From: Sphingomonas swuensis
Lineage (GTDB): Bacteria > Pseudomonadota > Alphaproteobacteria > Sphingomonadales > Sphingomonadaceae
Direction of reading: 5' to 3'
DNA length: 64,000 nt
NCBI RefSeq assembly: GCF_039538045.1
Contig: NZ_BAABBQ010000001.1
Location: 124,001-188,000 of the forward strand
Below are positions 1 to 8,787 of the stretch, one piece after another (within the stretch, counting starts at the first letter, position 1; the number at the start of each line of letters is the position of its first letter). The position numbers and the translations under genes are program-made. A model generated the notes under the pieces. The model did not search any database and was not told the origin of the DNA. It saw only the letters and a list, made by a program, of their open reading frames with translations.

Positions 1-176
1 CCAAGCTGTTCTTCGTGCTGCTTCTGACCGGCTACCAGGGCTGGCTCGGCGCTTATGGCCGCAAGCTGGCGCGAGGCGACCGTCCGCTCGAGAACCGCAC
101 CCTGCGGATCATGAACGAAGTCCCCGGGATCATGACCGCGATCATTGTCGTTCTGGTGATCGTCAAGCCTTTCTGA
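1..176 (+). CDS. hemJ: Protoporphyrinogen oxidase HemJ-like, C-terminal fragment
   Basis: This is the last ~57 codons of a gene that enters from the left edge; the frame starts at base 3 and stops with TGA at 174-176. The fragment contains GYQGWLGAYGRKLARG and a final hydrophobic helix ending IVVLVIVKPF, which match the C-terminus of the HemJ (UPF0093) integral membrane family that oxidises protoporphyrinogen IX in haem synthesis. The position directly upstream of rho is the order I recall for the origin-proximal hem-rho-mnmE cluster of alphaproteobacteria. The N-terminal catalytic histidines lie outside the window, so the call rests on this tail and on gene order. Confidence 0.75.
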   Translation, partial: KLFFVLLLTGYQGWLGAYGRKLARGDRPLENRTLRIMNEVPGIMTAIIVVLVIVKPF

Positions 177-340
177 GCTTGCGGCCGGCCACTCCGGACC
201 CCATGTTGACTTGAACGCCGCCGAGGCATAGGCCCGCCGGCATACGGCCGCGCCGGCCCGTATCCCCATGCCGGTGCGATCGCTTCCCCAGCGATTCTTC
301 AGTCGTCCGACTGTCCAGATCTCTCCAAATAGAGCGACCC

Positions 341-1597
341 ATGCATCTCAAGGACCTCAAGCAGAAGACCCCCGCCGAACTCGTCGCGCAAGCCGAGGAA
401 ATGGGTGTCGAAGGTGCTTCCACCCTGCGCAAGCAGGATCTCCTCTTCTCGATCCTCAAGGTGCGTGCCGAGTCGGGCGCGGAGATCATGGGCTCGGGCA
501 CGATCGAAGTGCTCAACGACGGCTTCGGCTTCCTCCGCTCGCCCGAGGCCAATTACCTTGCCGGCCCCGACGACATCTACGTCACGCCGCAGCTCGTCCG
601 CCGCTTTCAGCTGCGCACCGGCGATACGGTCGAGGGCGAGATCCGCGCGCCCAAGGACGGCGAGCGCTATTTTGCGCTGAACCGCATCACCTCGATCAAC
701 TTCGACGAGCCCGATGCGGTCCGTCACCGCGTCAACTTCGACAATCTCACACCGCTCTATCCGGACAGCAAGCTCAAGCTCGATACCCTCGATCCGACGA
801 TCAAGGACAAGTCGGCGCGGGTGATCGACATCGTCGCGCCGCTCGGCAAGGGCCAGCGCGCGCTGATCGTGGCGCCGCCGCGGACCGGCAAGACCGTGCT
901 CCTGCAGAACATCGCGCGGGCGATCACCGACAACAATCCCGAGGTCTTCCTTATCGTCCTGCTGATCGACGAGCGGCCGGAGGAAGTCACCGACATGCAG
1001 CGCTCGGTGAAGGGCGAGGTCGTCTCCTCGACCTTCGACGAGCCCGCCAGCCGCCACGTCCAGGTCGCCGAGATGGTGATCGAGAAGGCCAAGCGCCTCG
1101 TCGAGCACAAGAAGGATGTCGTCATCCTGCTCGACTCGATCACGCGCCTCGGCCGCGCCTACAACACCGTCGTTCCGAGCTCGGGCAAGGTGCTGACCGG
1201 TGGTGTCGATGCCAACGCACTGCAGCGGCCGAAGCGCTTCTTCGGCGCCGCCCGCAACATTGAGGAAGGCGGTTCGCTGTCGATCATCGCCACCGCGCTG
1301 ATCGATACCGGCTCCAAGATGGACGAGGTCATCTTCGAGGAATTCAAGGGCACCGGCAACAGCGAGATCGTGCTCGACCGCAAGGTGTCGGACAAGCGCA
1401 TCTTCCCGTCGCTCGACGTCGGCAAGAGCGGCACCCGCAAGGAGGAGCTGCTGGTCCCGCAGAACACCCTCACCAAGATGTGGGTGCTGCGCCGGATCCT
1501 CATGCAGATGGGGACGGTCGATGCGATGCAGTTCCTTCTCGACAAGATGCGCGACGCCAAGTCGAACGAGGACTTCTTCGCCTCGATGAACCAGTAG
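341..1597 (+). CDS. rho: Transcription termination factor Rho
   Basis: Hexameric RNA-dependent ATPase that ends transcription of untranslated RNA. The 418-residue protein is full length for the family. An N-terminal helical domain (about 1-45) is followed by the cold-shock-like RNA-binding domain (about 52-95, [13 protein letters not shown] and the DDIYVTP stretch), then the RecA-type ATPase core with Walker [13 protein letters not shown] (about 178-189) and the [16 protein letters not shown] segment. The secondary-channel region [11 protein letters not shown] is intact. The start is the ATG just after a GAGCGACCC spacer and gives the usual MHLKDLK N-terminus. It sits in the conserved hemJ-rho-mnmE order and is surely essential housekeeping. 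Confidence 0.97.
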   Translation: MHLKDLKQKTPAELVAQAEEMGVEGASTLRKQDLLFSILKVRAESGAEIMGSGTIEVLNDGFGFLRSPEANYLAGPDDIYVTPQLVRRFQLRTGDTVEGEIRAPKDGERYFALNRITSINFDEPDAVRHRVNFDNLTPLYPDSKLKLDTLDPTIKDKSARVIDIVAPLGKGQRALIVAPPRTGKTVLLQNIARAITDNNPEVFLIVLLIDERPEEVTDMQRSVKGEVVSSTFDEPASRHVQVAEMVIEKAKRLVEHKKDVVILLDSITRLGRAYNTVVPSSGKVLTGGVDANALQRPKRFFGAARNIEEGGSLSIIATALIDTGSKMDEVIFEEFKGTGNSEIVLDRKVSDKRIFPSLDVGKSGTRKEELLVPQNTLTKMWVLRRILMQMGTVDAMQFLLDKMRDAKSNEDFFASMNQ

Positions 1598-1690
1598 CGG
1601 CAAGGGTGGGCGGAACCGACAGCCGGTCTTCCGCTTTCCTTTCCGCACCGGGACGTGCGCCCGGAGTAGCGCGTCCCACTTACACCCCAA

Positions 1691-1719
1691 CCCAGCGGGA
1701 TTCCCGCTCTTGCGGGAAT
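1691..1719. repeat. Intergenic palindrome of REP-like type
   Basis: An 8-bp perfect inverted repeat, ATTCCCGC (1700-1707) and GCGGGAAT (1712-1719) around TCTT, preceded by CCCAGCGG. The motif CCAGCGGGATTCCCGC...GCGGGAAT resembles a dispersed intergenic repeat I recall from sphingomonad genomes. It lies between rho and the TerC gene, 16 bp before the TerC start. It has no T-run, so it is not a typical terminator. I see only one copy in this window. Confidence 0.55.
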
Positions 1720-1735
1720 GTCGAAGGTTGATTGA

Positions 1736-2461
1736 ATGCTTGAGCTGATCACGACCACCCTTGCCTCGGCCGCGGCCGGCTTCGGCGGCCCCGCCGATAT
1801 CTGGGCCTCGATCGTCAAGGATTTCAGCAACATCACCGAGCCGGCGGCATTCTCGGCTTTCCTTCAGGTGCTGATGATCGACCTCGTCCTTGCGGGCGAC
1901 AACGCGATCGTGGTCGGCGCGCTGGCCGCGGGCCTCCCGGCCGAGCAGCGCAAGAAGGTTATCCTGATCGGCGTCGCCGCCGCTCTCGTGCTGCGGATCC
2001 TGTTCGCGCTCATCGTCACGCAGCTGCTCCAGATCGTCGGCCTGATCCTCGTCGGCGGGCTCCTCCTGCTGTGGGTGGCATGGAAGATGTGGCGCGAGCT
2101 TCGCGAAGGTGCAGAGAGCGCCGGAAGTCCCGAGATCGAAGGTGACGAGCATAGCGGCCTCAGGCCCGCAAAGAGCTTTGCCGCGGCTGCCTGGGCGGTC
2201 GCCATCGCCGACGTCAGCATGAGCCTCGACAACGTCCTGGCGGTGGCCGGCGCGGCGCGTGAGCATCCTGGAATCCTGATCGTTGGCCTCATCTTTGCGG
2301 TCGCGCTGATGGGCCTCGCGGCCAACATCATCGCCCGCTACATCGAGCGCTATCGCTGGATCGGCTACGTCGGCCTCGCCGTCATCGTCTATGTCGCCGT
2401 GAAGATGATCTATGACGGCTGGATCGATCCGCAGGTCGGCCTCGGAAGGCTCTTCGCCTAG
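1736..2461 (+). CDS. TerC/YjbE-family integral membrane protein
   Basis: Polytopic inner-membrane protein of the TerC superfamily, some members of which export Mn2+ or load secreted metalloproteins. The 241-residue product carries the two family signatures that end transmembrane helices: DLVLAGDNAIVVGA (about 45-58) and DVSMSLDNVLAVAG (about 160-173), whose acidic and Asn residues are thought to bind metal. About seven hydrophobic segments are visible, with a charged cytoplasmic loop around residues 120-145. It interrupts the common rho-mnmE order and is preceded by a palindromic repeat, so it may have been inserted there. The substrate cannot be read from the sequence. Confidence 0.85.
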   Translation: MLELITTTLASAAAGFGGPADIWASIVKDFSNITEPAAFSAFLQVLMIDLVLAGDNAIVVGALAAGLPAEQRKKVILIGVAAALVLRILFALIVTQLLQIVGLILVGGLLLLWVAWKMWRELREGAESAGSPEIEGDEHSGLRPAKSFAAAAWAVAIADVSMSLDNVLAVAGAAREHPGILIVGLIFAVALMGLAANIIARYIERYRWIGYVGLAVIVYVAVKMIYDGWIDPQVGLGRLFA

Positions 2462-2498
2462 GCTTGCGCAAAGCCGGGCACCCGCGCATCGAGCGGGG

Positions 2499-3773
2499 GT
2501 GACCGACACAATCTTCGCGCTGTCCAGCGGGGCGCTACCGGCCGCGATCGCGGTCGTCCGTGTGAGCGGACCCAATGCCTTTCTCGCATGCGAGCGGATC
2601 GCGGGCATGGTTCCGAAGTCGCGCCAGGCGACGCTTCGGACTCTCCATGACGAGGAGGAGCAGGCGGTCGACCGTGCCCTCGTTCTCGCCTTCGCCGCCC
2701 CCGCGACGGTGACGGGCGAGCCGCTGGTCGAGTTCCACTGCCATGGCGGCCGCGCGGTCGTCAGTCGCTTGCTGTCGCTCCTCTCGCAGCAACCCGGACT
2801 GCGCGATGCCGAGCCGGGGGAGTTCACCCGCCGGGCACTCCTCAACGGCAAGCTCGACCTGACGCAAGCCGAGGGGCTCGGCGAACTGCTTGCGGCGGAA
2901 ACCGAGTGGCAACGCCGTGCCGCGCTCGAGAGCGCCGGTGGTGCTCTCAGCCGCGAGATCGAAGGCTGGCGCGAACGGCTGCTGCTCCTCGCTGCGCAAG
3001 CCGAGGCCGCGATCGACTATGTCGACGAGGAGGAGACCGCGCTCGACCTCACCGACCTCGTCCAGCAGGCCGAGGAGCTAAGGGGCGAATGGCGGCGGCG
3101 GATCGACGCGCCACGCTCGGAGCTGCTCAGCGAAGGGCTGAGGATCGTCCTCGCAGGTCCACCGAACAGTGGAAAATCAAGTCTCTTCAATGCTTTGATA
3201 GGCGCGGAAAAGGCGATCGTCACCGCCATTCCTGGCACCACCCGCGACCTCATCGAAGCGCGCTGGGATCTCTCCGGAATTCCAACGTTGTTGATCGACA
3301 CCGCCGGCCTCCGCGAAGGCACAGACGAGGTCGAGCGAATCGGTATCGCGCGAGCCGAAGCGGCGAGCATGGGGGCCGACATCCTCCTGTGGCTCGGTGC
3401 GGTTCAGGACGCACCAGCGCACCCTCGGACTATCCTTGTGAGCTCCAAGTCCGATCTGCGGGAAGGTACTGACTTGTCAAACGGGCTCCGCGTCTCGGCC
3501 AAGACAGGAGATGGATTGGACGAGCTCAAGGCACAAATATGCACCTTAGCGAATGAACTACTACCTCCGCCGAATCAGGCGGCACTCAATAGGAGGCAGT
3601 CAGAACATCTCCTTGATGCCGCATGTGCTTTGGAAGACATCCGAAATGCCGACAGCATCCTGATCGCCGAAGCACTCCGGTCTGCACTCCACTCTTTGGA
3701 TCGGCTGACAGGGCGCCAAAGTGTCGAGGATGTGCTTGATGCCCTATTCGGGCGCTTTTGCCTCGGAAAGTAA
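2499..3773 (+). CDS. mnmE: tRNA modification GTPase MnmE
   Basis: With MnmG it makes the 5-carboxymethylaminomethyl group on wobble uridine of several tRNAs. I start it at GTG 2499 (VTDTIFALSSGALPAAIAVV), which gives 424 residues and the normal N-terminal tetrahydrofolate-binding domain; a longer open frame exists upstream but has no homology to the family. The G domain sits in the C-terminal half, with GPPNSGKSSLFN (about 220-231), GTTRDLIEA and DTAGLRE. The C-terminal catalytic cysteine motif reads FCLGK (the usual form is FCIGK) at the very end. The stop codon overlaps the first parS palindrome, and mnmG follows. Confidence 0.96.
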   Translation: MTDTIFALSSGALPAAIAVVRVSGPNAFLACERIAGMVPKSRQATLRTLHDEEEQAVDRALVLAFAAPATVTGEPLVEFHCHGGRAVVSRLLSLLSQQPGLRDAEPGEFTRRALLNGKLDLTQAEGLGELLAAETEWQRRAALESAGGALSREIEGWRERLLLLAAQAEAAIDYVDEEETALDLTDLVQQAEELRGEWRRRIDAPRSELLSEGLRIVLAGPPNSGKSSLFNALIGAEKAIVTAIPGTTRDLIEARWDLSGIPTLLIDTAGLREGTDEVERIGIARAEAASMGADILLWLGAVQDAPAHPRTILVSSKSDLREGTDLSNGLRVSAKTGDGLDELKAQICTLANELLPPPNQAALNRRQSEHLLDAACALEDIRNADSILIAEALRSALHSLDRLTGRQSVEDVLDALFGRFCLGK

Positions 3774-3790
3774 CGTTCCACGTGGAACGT
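3773..3790. other. parS: parS-like centromere site 1
   Basis: Perfect 18-bp palindrome ACGTTCCACGTGGAACGT that begins on the last base of the mnmE stop codon. Its core GTTCCACGTGGAAC fits the degenerate bacterial parS pattern GTTYCACGTGRAAC. It lies about 2.3 kb from parA in the mnmE-mnmG gap. Known family knowledge: chromosomal ParB binds such sites near the origin. Binding here is inferred from the match and from linkage to parAB. Confidence 0.85.
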
Positions 3791-3826
3791 GTCGCCTTGT
3801 AGCCTGCGAGACGCTAAGCGCCGCGC

Positions 3827-5509
3827 ATGTACGACGTCATCGTCATCGGAGCGGGTCATGCCGGATGCGAGGCTGCAGCGGCTGCCGCGCGGCGCGGAGT
3901 GTCTGTCGCGCTAATCAGCTTCCGTCCCGAAGATGCTGGCCAGATGAGCTGCAATCCAAGCATCGGCGGTGTGGGCAAGGGTCATCTCGTCCGCGAACTC
4001 GACGTCTTCGACGGACTGATGGCGAAGGCCGCCGACGCCGCCGCGATCCATCGTCGCATGCTCAACCGCAGCAAGGGCCCGGCCGTATGGGGTCCGCGTG
4101 TGCAGGCCGATCGCGATCACTATCGTGCGTCCATCGAAGCACAGATCGGCAGCCACTGCATTGATCGCATCATCGGCGAAGCTACTGAACTTCGCATCGA
4201 GGGTGGAAGGATCGCTGGCATCCGGCTCGCTGACGGTTCGGACATCGCCGGGCGTTCGGTCGTAATCGCCACGGGCACCTTCCTCGCCGCACGTATCTTC
4301 ATCGGGCAGGAGAGCCGGACTGCGGGGCGCCTGGGAGAAGCGGCCGCGGTCCCACTTGCCGAGCAGCTTCGCGACGTAGGCCTCGCGCAGCGTCGTCTGA
4401 AAACCGGCACGCCGCCGCGGCTCGATGGACGGACGATCGATTGGGCAAGGCTTCAGGAGCAGCCCAGCGACGCCGGGCCTTGGTTCTTCTCGGCCGATCC
4501 GGCGAGCAAGGCACCGTTGCCTCAGCTTCGCTGCGCGATCACCCGGACGACCGCCGAGACCCACGACATCATTCGCGCGGCGGAGGATCGCTCACCGCTT
4601 TATTCGGGAGTCATCGAGGGCAGGGGGCCCCGCTACTGTCCGTCGATCGAGGACAAGGTACGCCGCTTCGGTGACCGTGAAGGGCACCAGATATTCCTCG
4701 AGCCCGAAGCCCTCGGGAACCATCTCGTTTATCCCAATGGCATCTCGACCTCGATGCCTCGCGACGTGCAAGAGACATTTGTCCGATCGATCCCCGGGCT
4801 CAAGCGCGCCGAGATTGCCCGCCCAGGATATGCAGTGGAATATGAGCACGTCGATCCGCGCCGGCTCGACACCACGCTTTCTACTCACGGAATCGCCGGA
4901 CTCTTCCTTGCCGGGCAGATCAACGGCACCACTGGCTATGAGGAAGCCGCGGCGCAGGGGCTGGTCGCCGGCCTCAACGCGGCGGCCCATGCGCGCGACC
5001 TTGAGCCTGTCACCTTCGATCGGCGACAGAGTTACATCGGGGTCATGATCGACGATCTCACCTTGCAGGGTGTTACCGAGCCCTACCGAATGATGACGGC
5101 GCGGGCCGAATATCGCCTCTCGCTCCGAGCGGACAATGCAGTGTCTCGGCTCGGGCAGAAGGCGCTGGACCTCGGATGCGTGTCGCCACTGCGGCGCGGC
5201 GCGGTTGCCGCCCATCTAGAGGCGCGCAATGATCCTGCTTTCGCGCAAACCGAAGAGGGGCAGGCCGACGCCCTTTACGCGCCCTATGTAGAACGCCAGA
5301 GCCGTGAGTGGGACGCCATTGACCGAAACCGGTCGGTGCTGATGCCGGCTAATACCGACTATTCGCGGGTTCCGGGCTTGTCGGCAGAGATGGCGGAGCG
5401 ATTGACGATGGCGCGTCCCGACAATCTCGATCAGGCCTCACGCATCCCAGGTATCACGCCTGCCGCCCTTACTGCTCTGTTCGTGAGCATTTCGCGTGCC
5501 GCGGCATGA
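3827..5509 (+). CDS. mnmG: tRNA uridine 5-carboxymethylaminomethyl modification enzyme MnmG
   Basis: FAD-dependent partner of MnmE. The N-terminal dinucleotide fold GAGHAGCEAAAAAARRG (about 8-24) and the CNPSIGGVGKGHLVRELD segment (about 46-63) are conserved, as are GTGY-type motifs such as INGTTGYEEAAAQGL. The end ASRIPGITPAALTAL matches the family C-terminus, so the protein is complete. At 560 residues it is about 50-70 shorter than the lengths I recall (E. coli is 629). The missing part maps between RADNAVSRLGQKALDLG and YAPYVERQ, inside the C-terminal helical region. The stop overlaps rsmG by 4 bp. Confidence 0.95.
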   Translation: MYDVIVIGAGHAGCEAAAAAARRGVSVALISFRPEDAGQMSCNPSIGGVGKGHLVRELDVFDGLMAKAADAAAIHRRMLNRSKGPAVWGPRVQADRDHYRASIEAQIGSHCIDRIIGEATELRIEGGRIAGIRLADGSDIAGRSVVIATGTFLAARIFIGQESRTAGRLGEAAAVPLAEQLRDVGLAQRRLKTGTPPRLDGRTIDWARLQEQPSDAGPWFFSADPASKAPLPQLRCAITRTTAETHDIIRAAEDRSPLYSGVIEGRGPRYCPSIEDKVRRFGDREGHQIFLEPEALGNHLVYPNGISTSMPRDVQETFVRSIPGLKRAEIARPGYAVEYEHVDPRRLDTTLSTHGIAGLFLAGQINGTTGYEEAAAQGLVAGLNAAAHARDLEPVTFDRRQSYIGVMIDDLTLQGVTEPYRMMTARAEYRLSLRADNAVSRLGQKALDLGCVSPLRRGAVAAHLEARNDPAFAQTEEGQADALYAPYVERQSREWDAIDRNRSVLMPANTDYSRVPGLSAEMAERLTMARPDNLDQASRIPGITPAALTALFVSISRAAA

Positions 5510-6123
5510 TCGGAGAATTGCAAGACGTCATTGCCGGTCCTGTTTCACGTGAAACGGAGAGCAAGCTGAAGCAATATGCGGCTCTTCTCTTGGAAGAGAA
5601 TGAGCGGCAGAACCTGATCAGTCGCGCCAGCGTCGATGCCCTCTGGCCGCGCCACCTGCTGGACTCGGCGCAATTGCTCGCTCTGGGGAGGAGAGAGGCC
5701 CGCTGGCTGGATATCGGCAGCGGACCCGGTCTTCCCGGCATGGTTCTCGCAATCCTTGGGGTGTCGCGCATTACGCTGGTCGAGCCGCGACGGCTCCGCA
5801 CCGACTTCCTCAGTCGCTGTGTCGAGAAATTGTCGCTCGACAATGTCGAAATCGTGACCGGCAAGGTCGAGCAATTGAGCGGCAGCTTCGACGTGATCAC
5901 CGCACGCGCCGTGGCATCGCTGGAGCGATTGTTCGAGATTGGTGCACCGTTGATGACGCGGGCGGGCCGCTGGGTGCTTCCCAAGGGCCGAAGCGCCGTC
6001 AAGGAACTGGAACAGGCGCAGCGCACGTGGCAAGGTACGTTCGAGCTGATGCCGAGCAGAACCGATCCCGATGCAAGGATCCTGGTTGCTTCGGGCGTGC
6101 GGCGAAGAGCGAGGCGGGGATGA
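5506..6123 (+). CDS. rsmG: 16S rRNA (guanine-N7) methyltransferase RsmG
   Basis: SAM-dependent methyltransferase that makes m7G527 in 16S rRNA. The 205-residue protein has the SAM-binding loop LDIGSGPGLPGMVLAI (about 67-82) and the acidic VEPRRLRTDFL strand. It starts at ATG 5506, overlapping the mnmG stop (ATGA), and its own TGA overlaps the parA ATG. A perfect 14-bp parS core lies inside codons 13-17, where it encodes VSRET. A parS inside gidB/rsmG is a recurring arrangement near chromosome origins. Confidence 0.94.
   Translation: MIGELQDVIAGPVSRETESKLKQYAALLLEENERQNLISRASVDALWPRHLLDSAQLLALGRREARWLDIGSGPGLPGMVLAILGVSRITLVEPRRLRTDFLSRCVEKLSLDNVEIVTGKVEQLSGSFDVITARAVASLERLFEIGAPLMTRAGRWVLPKGRSAVKELEQAQRTWQGTFELMPSRTDPDARILVASGVRRRARRG
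5541..5556. other. parS: parS centromere site 2, inside rsmG
   Basis: TGTTTCACGTGAAACG matches the 16-bp parS consensus TGTTTCACGTGAAACA at 15 of 16 positions, and the 14-bp core GTTTCACGTGAAAC (5542-5555) is perfect. It lies within the rsmG coding sequence, 564 bp before the parA start. Expected role: ParB loading site for chromosome segregation. Confidence 0.93.
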
Positions 6124-6899
6124 TCAGGGTCGCGATTGCCAATCAGAAGGGCGGTGTGGGCAAGACCACGACCGCCATCAACCTTGCCACCGGACTTGCC
6201 GCCATGGGCTGGCGGGTCCTGCTCATCGACCTGGACCCGCAGGGGAATGCCTCGACCGGGCTTGGTGTCGGCGCCAATGCCCGCGCCCGCTCCTCCTACG
6301 AGGTGCTGATCGGGACCGAGACCGTGGCCGACAGTGTGGTCAGCACGCGGGTGCCGCGTCTCGATCTGCTCCCCGCGACCCAAGATCTCTCGGGCGCCGA
6401 GGTCGAGCTGGTCGAGCTGGAGAGCCGCACGCATCGCCTGGCACATGCGCTTGATCCCGTGGATTCCCGCTGGGACATTTGCCTGATCGATTGTCCGCCG
6501 TCGCTCGGCCTCCTGACCGTCAACGCGCTTGTCGCGGCCCGCCATCTGGTGGTTCCGCTTCAATGCGAATTCTTTGCGCTGGAAGGACTTAGCCAGCTGC
6601 TGCAGACCGTCGAGCGGATCCGCACCCGCTTCAATCCCGAGCTTTCGATCCTCGGGGTTGCACTCACCATGTTCGATCGCCGCAATCGTCTGTCGGGTCA
6701 GGTCGCCGAAGATGTCCGCGCCTGTCTCGGCGCAGCCGTGTTTGAGACGGTCGTGCCCCGCAACGTCCGCCTTTCCGAAGCGCCGAGCCATGGTCTTCCG
6801 GCGCTCATCTACGACCTGCGCTGCTCGGGCTCGGCGGCCTATGTCGGTCTCGCGCGCGAGATGATGGCGCGTCTCCCGGCACTCAAGGAAGCCGCATGA
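6120..6899 (+). CDS. parA: Chromosome partitioning ATPase ParA
   Basis: Deviant Walker-type ATPase that moves ParB-parS complexes over the nucleoid. The start at ATG 6120 (MIRVAIANQKGGVGKTTTA) overlaps the rsmG stop and gives 259 residues, usual for a chromosomal ParA without an N-terminal HTH. KGGVGKTT (10-17) holds the signature lysine, and LIDLDPQGNAS (about 38-48) and CLIDCPPSLGLLTVNAL follow. The 3' end overlaps parB by 4 bp, so the two are translationally coupled. Confidence 0.96.
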   Translation: MIRVAIANQKGGVGKTTTAINLATGLAAMGWRVLLIDLDPQGNASTGLGVGANARARSSYEVLIGTETVADSVVSTRVPRLDLLPATQDLSGAEVELVELESRTHRLAHALDPVDSRWDICLIDCPPSLGLLTVNALVAARHLVVPLQCEFFALEGLSQLLQTVERIRTRFNPELSILGVALTMFDRRNRLSGQVAEDVRACLGAAVFETVVPRNVRLSEAPSHGLPALIYDLRCSGSAAYVGLAREMMARLPALKEAA

Positions 6900-7780
6900 A
6901 CCAGCAGGCACGTGGATTGGGGCGCGGGCTGTCGGCGCTTCTCGGCGATGCGCCCGCAGCAGCGAGTGGCAGCGCGGAAGGCGTGCGGGAAATCGACATC
7001 GCCTCGATCCGCGCCAACCCGAAGCAGCCGCGCCGGCACTTCAACGAGGAAGCGCTGGCCGAACTGGCCGAGTCGATCGCCGCGCGCGGCGTGCTCCAGC
7101 CGATCCTCGTTCGTCCGGCCGAAGAGCCCGGTCGCTTCGAGATCATCGCCGGCGAGCGACGCTGGCGGGCCGCGCAGCGAGCCCAGCTTCACAAGATGCC
7201 GGCGATCGTGCGGACCTTCGACGAGGCCGGCACCGCCGAAGTCGCGTTGATCGAGAATGTCCAGCGCGCCGATCTCAGCCCGCTTGAGGAAGCCGACGCC
7301 TATGCGGCGCTGATCAGCCGCTTCGGCCATGGCCAGGACGCGGTCGGCAAACTCGTCGGCAAGAGCCGCAGCCATGTCGCTAACCTGCTGAGATTGCGTG
7401 ATCTTCCGGAAAGCGTTCGAGCCCACCTCGAGGCTGGCGCGCTGACCATGGGGCACGCCCGAGCGATCGCCACTGCTCCCGATGTCGAGGCGCTTGCCGA
7501 GGAGATCGTCCGCAAGGGATTGTCGGTGCGGCAGGCTGAGGCACTCGCACGCAAGGTCAAGCCTGGTGCCGGTCAGGACCTCGCGCGCGGCAGTGCCCGC
7601 TTCGCGGCGGCAGGAAGCCGCGACGCCGACCTCGTCGCGCTCGAGCGGCAGCTCGGCGACCTTCTCGGCCTCAAGGTCAGCATCGCGCACTCGGGCGGGG
7701 CAGGGCAGGTCGCGGTGCATTTCTCGAGCCTCGACCAGCTCGACCTCATCTGCCAGCGACTGAGCGGCGAACCGATCTAG
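6896..7780 (+). CDS. parB: Chromosome partitioning protein ParB
   Basis: CTP-dependent clamp that loads at parS. The 294-residue protein begins with a GRGLSALLG motif (about 9-17), the segment that stimulates ParA. The CTP-binding ParB/Srx domain follows, with NPKQPRRHF, GERRWRAAQ and LIENVQRADLSPLEEA (about 37-120). The central HTH has GKSRSHVANLLRLR, and a C-terminal dimerisation tail ends the protein. The start overlaps parA (ATGA), and the stop codon overlaps the end of holA on the other strand by 4 bp. Confidence 0.96.
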   Translation: MNQQARGLGRGLSALLGDAPAAASGSAEGVREIDIASIRANPKQPRRHFNEEALAELAESIAARGVLQPILVRPAEEPGRFEIIAGERRWRAAQRAQLHKMPAIVRTFDEAGTAEVALIENVQRADLSPLEEADAYAALISRFGHGQDAVGKLVGKSRSHVANLLRLRDLPESVRAHLEAGALTMGHARAIATAPDVEALAEEIVRKGLSVRQAEALARKVKPGAGQDLARGSARFAAAGSRDADLVALERQLGDLLGLKVSIAHSGGAGQVAVHFSSLDQLDLICQRLSGEPI

Positions 7781-8787
7781 CGCCGGGCGGCTGCTGCCCG
7801 GGCGAGCTGGAGCAGCGTTTCTCCGAGTGCGGCACGACCCGGTACCGGCTGGAGCAGGAGCTCGCGCTCGAGCTTCTGGACGTGCATGAAGGCGTCGGCG
7901 AGGCGAGGGCCGGTCCAGCGCGACAGCATGCGCTCCACGGCCGGACGCTCCTTCGTCCAGACCCCTCGCATGACGGCGTCGCTTCGCTCGCCCTGATCGA
8001 TCCGCCGCCGCAAGGCTGAAAGCGAGATCAGGCGGCGCTGGAGGGCGCGCATCACCGGGATGGGCTCGATCCCGCCACTGTCGAGCAGGATGAGCTCGTC
8101 GGCGAGCCGCGCCACCTCACCCGACAGAGCGAGATCGCCCGCACGGCCGAGTTCGGCCTCCGCCTGGTCGATCCCGAGAGCGGCGACCGTTTCCTCGTCG
8201 AGGTCCTTGGGTGCCGCCGAGCTTGCGTCGAGGTAGAGCGCGAACTTCTGCAGCTCGAGCCTGGCCATCAGCATGTCACCGTCGGCTTCGGATGCGATCC
8301 GCTCGGCAAGCGGAGCGGCGACGCGCAGACCTTCCGCGGTCGCCATCTCCATCACCACCCCGACCTGTTCGCGGAGCGAAAGGAAGCTGCTTTCCACGTG
8401 GAGCACTGCCGGGTGCTTGTCGGAGAATTTGGCGAGCTCGCCATTGCGCTTCGCGGTCGGCGACATGATCGCGACGGTCGCCGCTTCGACCTGCGGAAGC
8501 GCCAGCATGGCCTGCACCGCGGGAAGAATGTCCTCGCCGGCCGGCTCCACCCAGAGCAGCTTGCGATCGCCGAACATCGAAATGGCCGCTGCCTCGTCGG
8601 CCAGCCAGTTGGGCTCGCTCTTCAGCTGCGCGGTCGTGACGTTGAGCTTGGCGGCGCCGAGCGCGGTGGTCAGCTTCTGCGCCAGCAGGCGGTTCGAGGA
8701 CTGGTCTGGCCCCGAGAGCAGGAAAAGGCGAATCGCAGGATCGGGCCGCTCGAAGGCGGCGCCGGCCCGTGCGGAGGCGAGCTTCAC
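7777..8787 (-). CDS. holA: DNA polymerase III delta subunit HolA
   Basis: Clamp-loader subunit that opens the beta clamp. The 336-residue protein has the length and three-domain layout of the family: an AAA+-like N-terminal domain with FLLSGPDQSSNRLLAQKL and GDRKLLWVEP, then helical domains including the LADELILLDSGGIEPIPVMRALQRR region. It follows lptE by an ATGA overlap, continuing the leuS-lptE-holA order often seen in proteobacteria. Sequence conservation of HolA is weak, so order and length matter for this call. A 12/14 parS-like site lies at 8391-8404 inside it. Confidence 0.9.
   Translation of the reverse strand: MKLASARAGAAFERPDPAIRLFLLSGPDQSSNRLLAQKLTTALGAAKLNVTTAQLKSEPNWLADEAAAISMFGDRKLLWVEPAGEDILPAVQAMLALPQVEAATVAIMSPTAKRNGELAKFSDKHPAVLHVESSFLSLREQVGVVMEMATAEGLRVAAPLAERIASEADGDMLMARLELQKFALYLDASSAAPKDLDEETVAALGIDQAEAELGRAGDLALSGEVARLADELILLDSGGIEPIPVMRALQRRLISLSALRRRIDQGERSDAVMRGVWTKERPAVERMLSRWTGPRLADAFMHVQKLERELLLQPVPGRAALGETLLQLARAAAARR

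Noticed and set aside
299..2851. 850-residue open frame opposite rho, TerC and mnmE
   Set aside because: It runs antisense through three clear genes, has low-complexity charged sequence and no domain; high-GC shadow frame.
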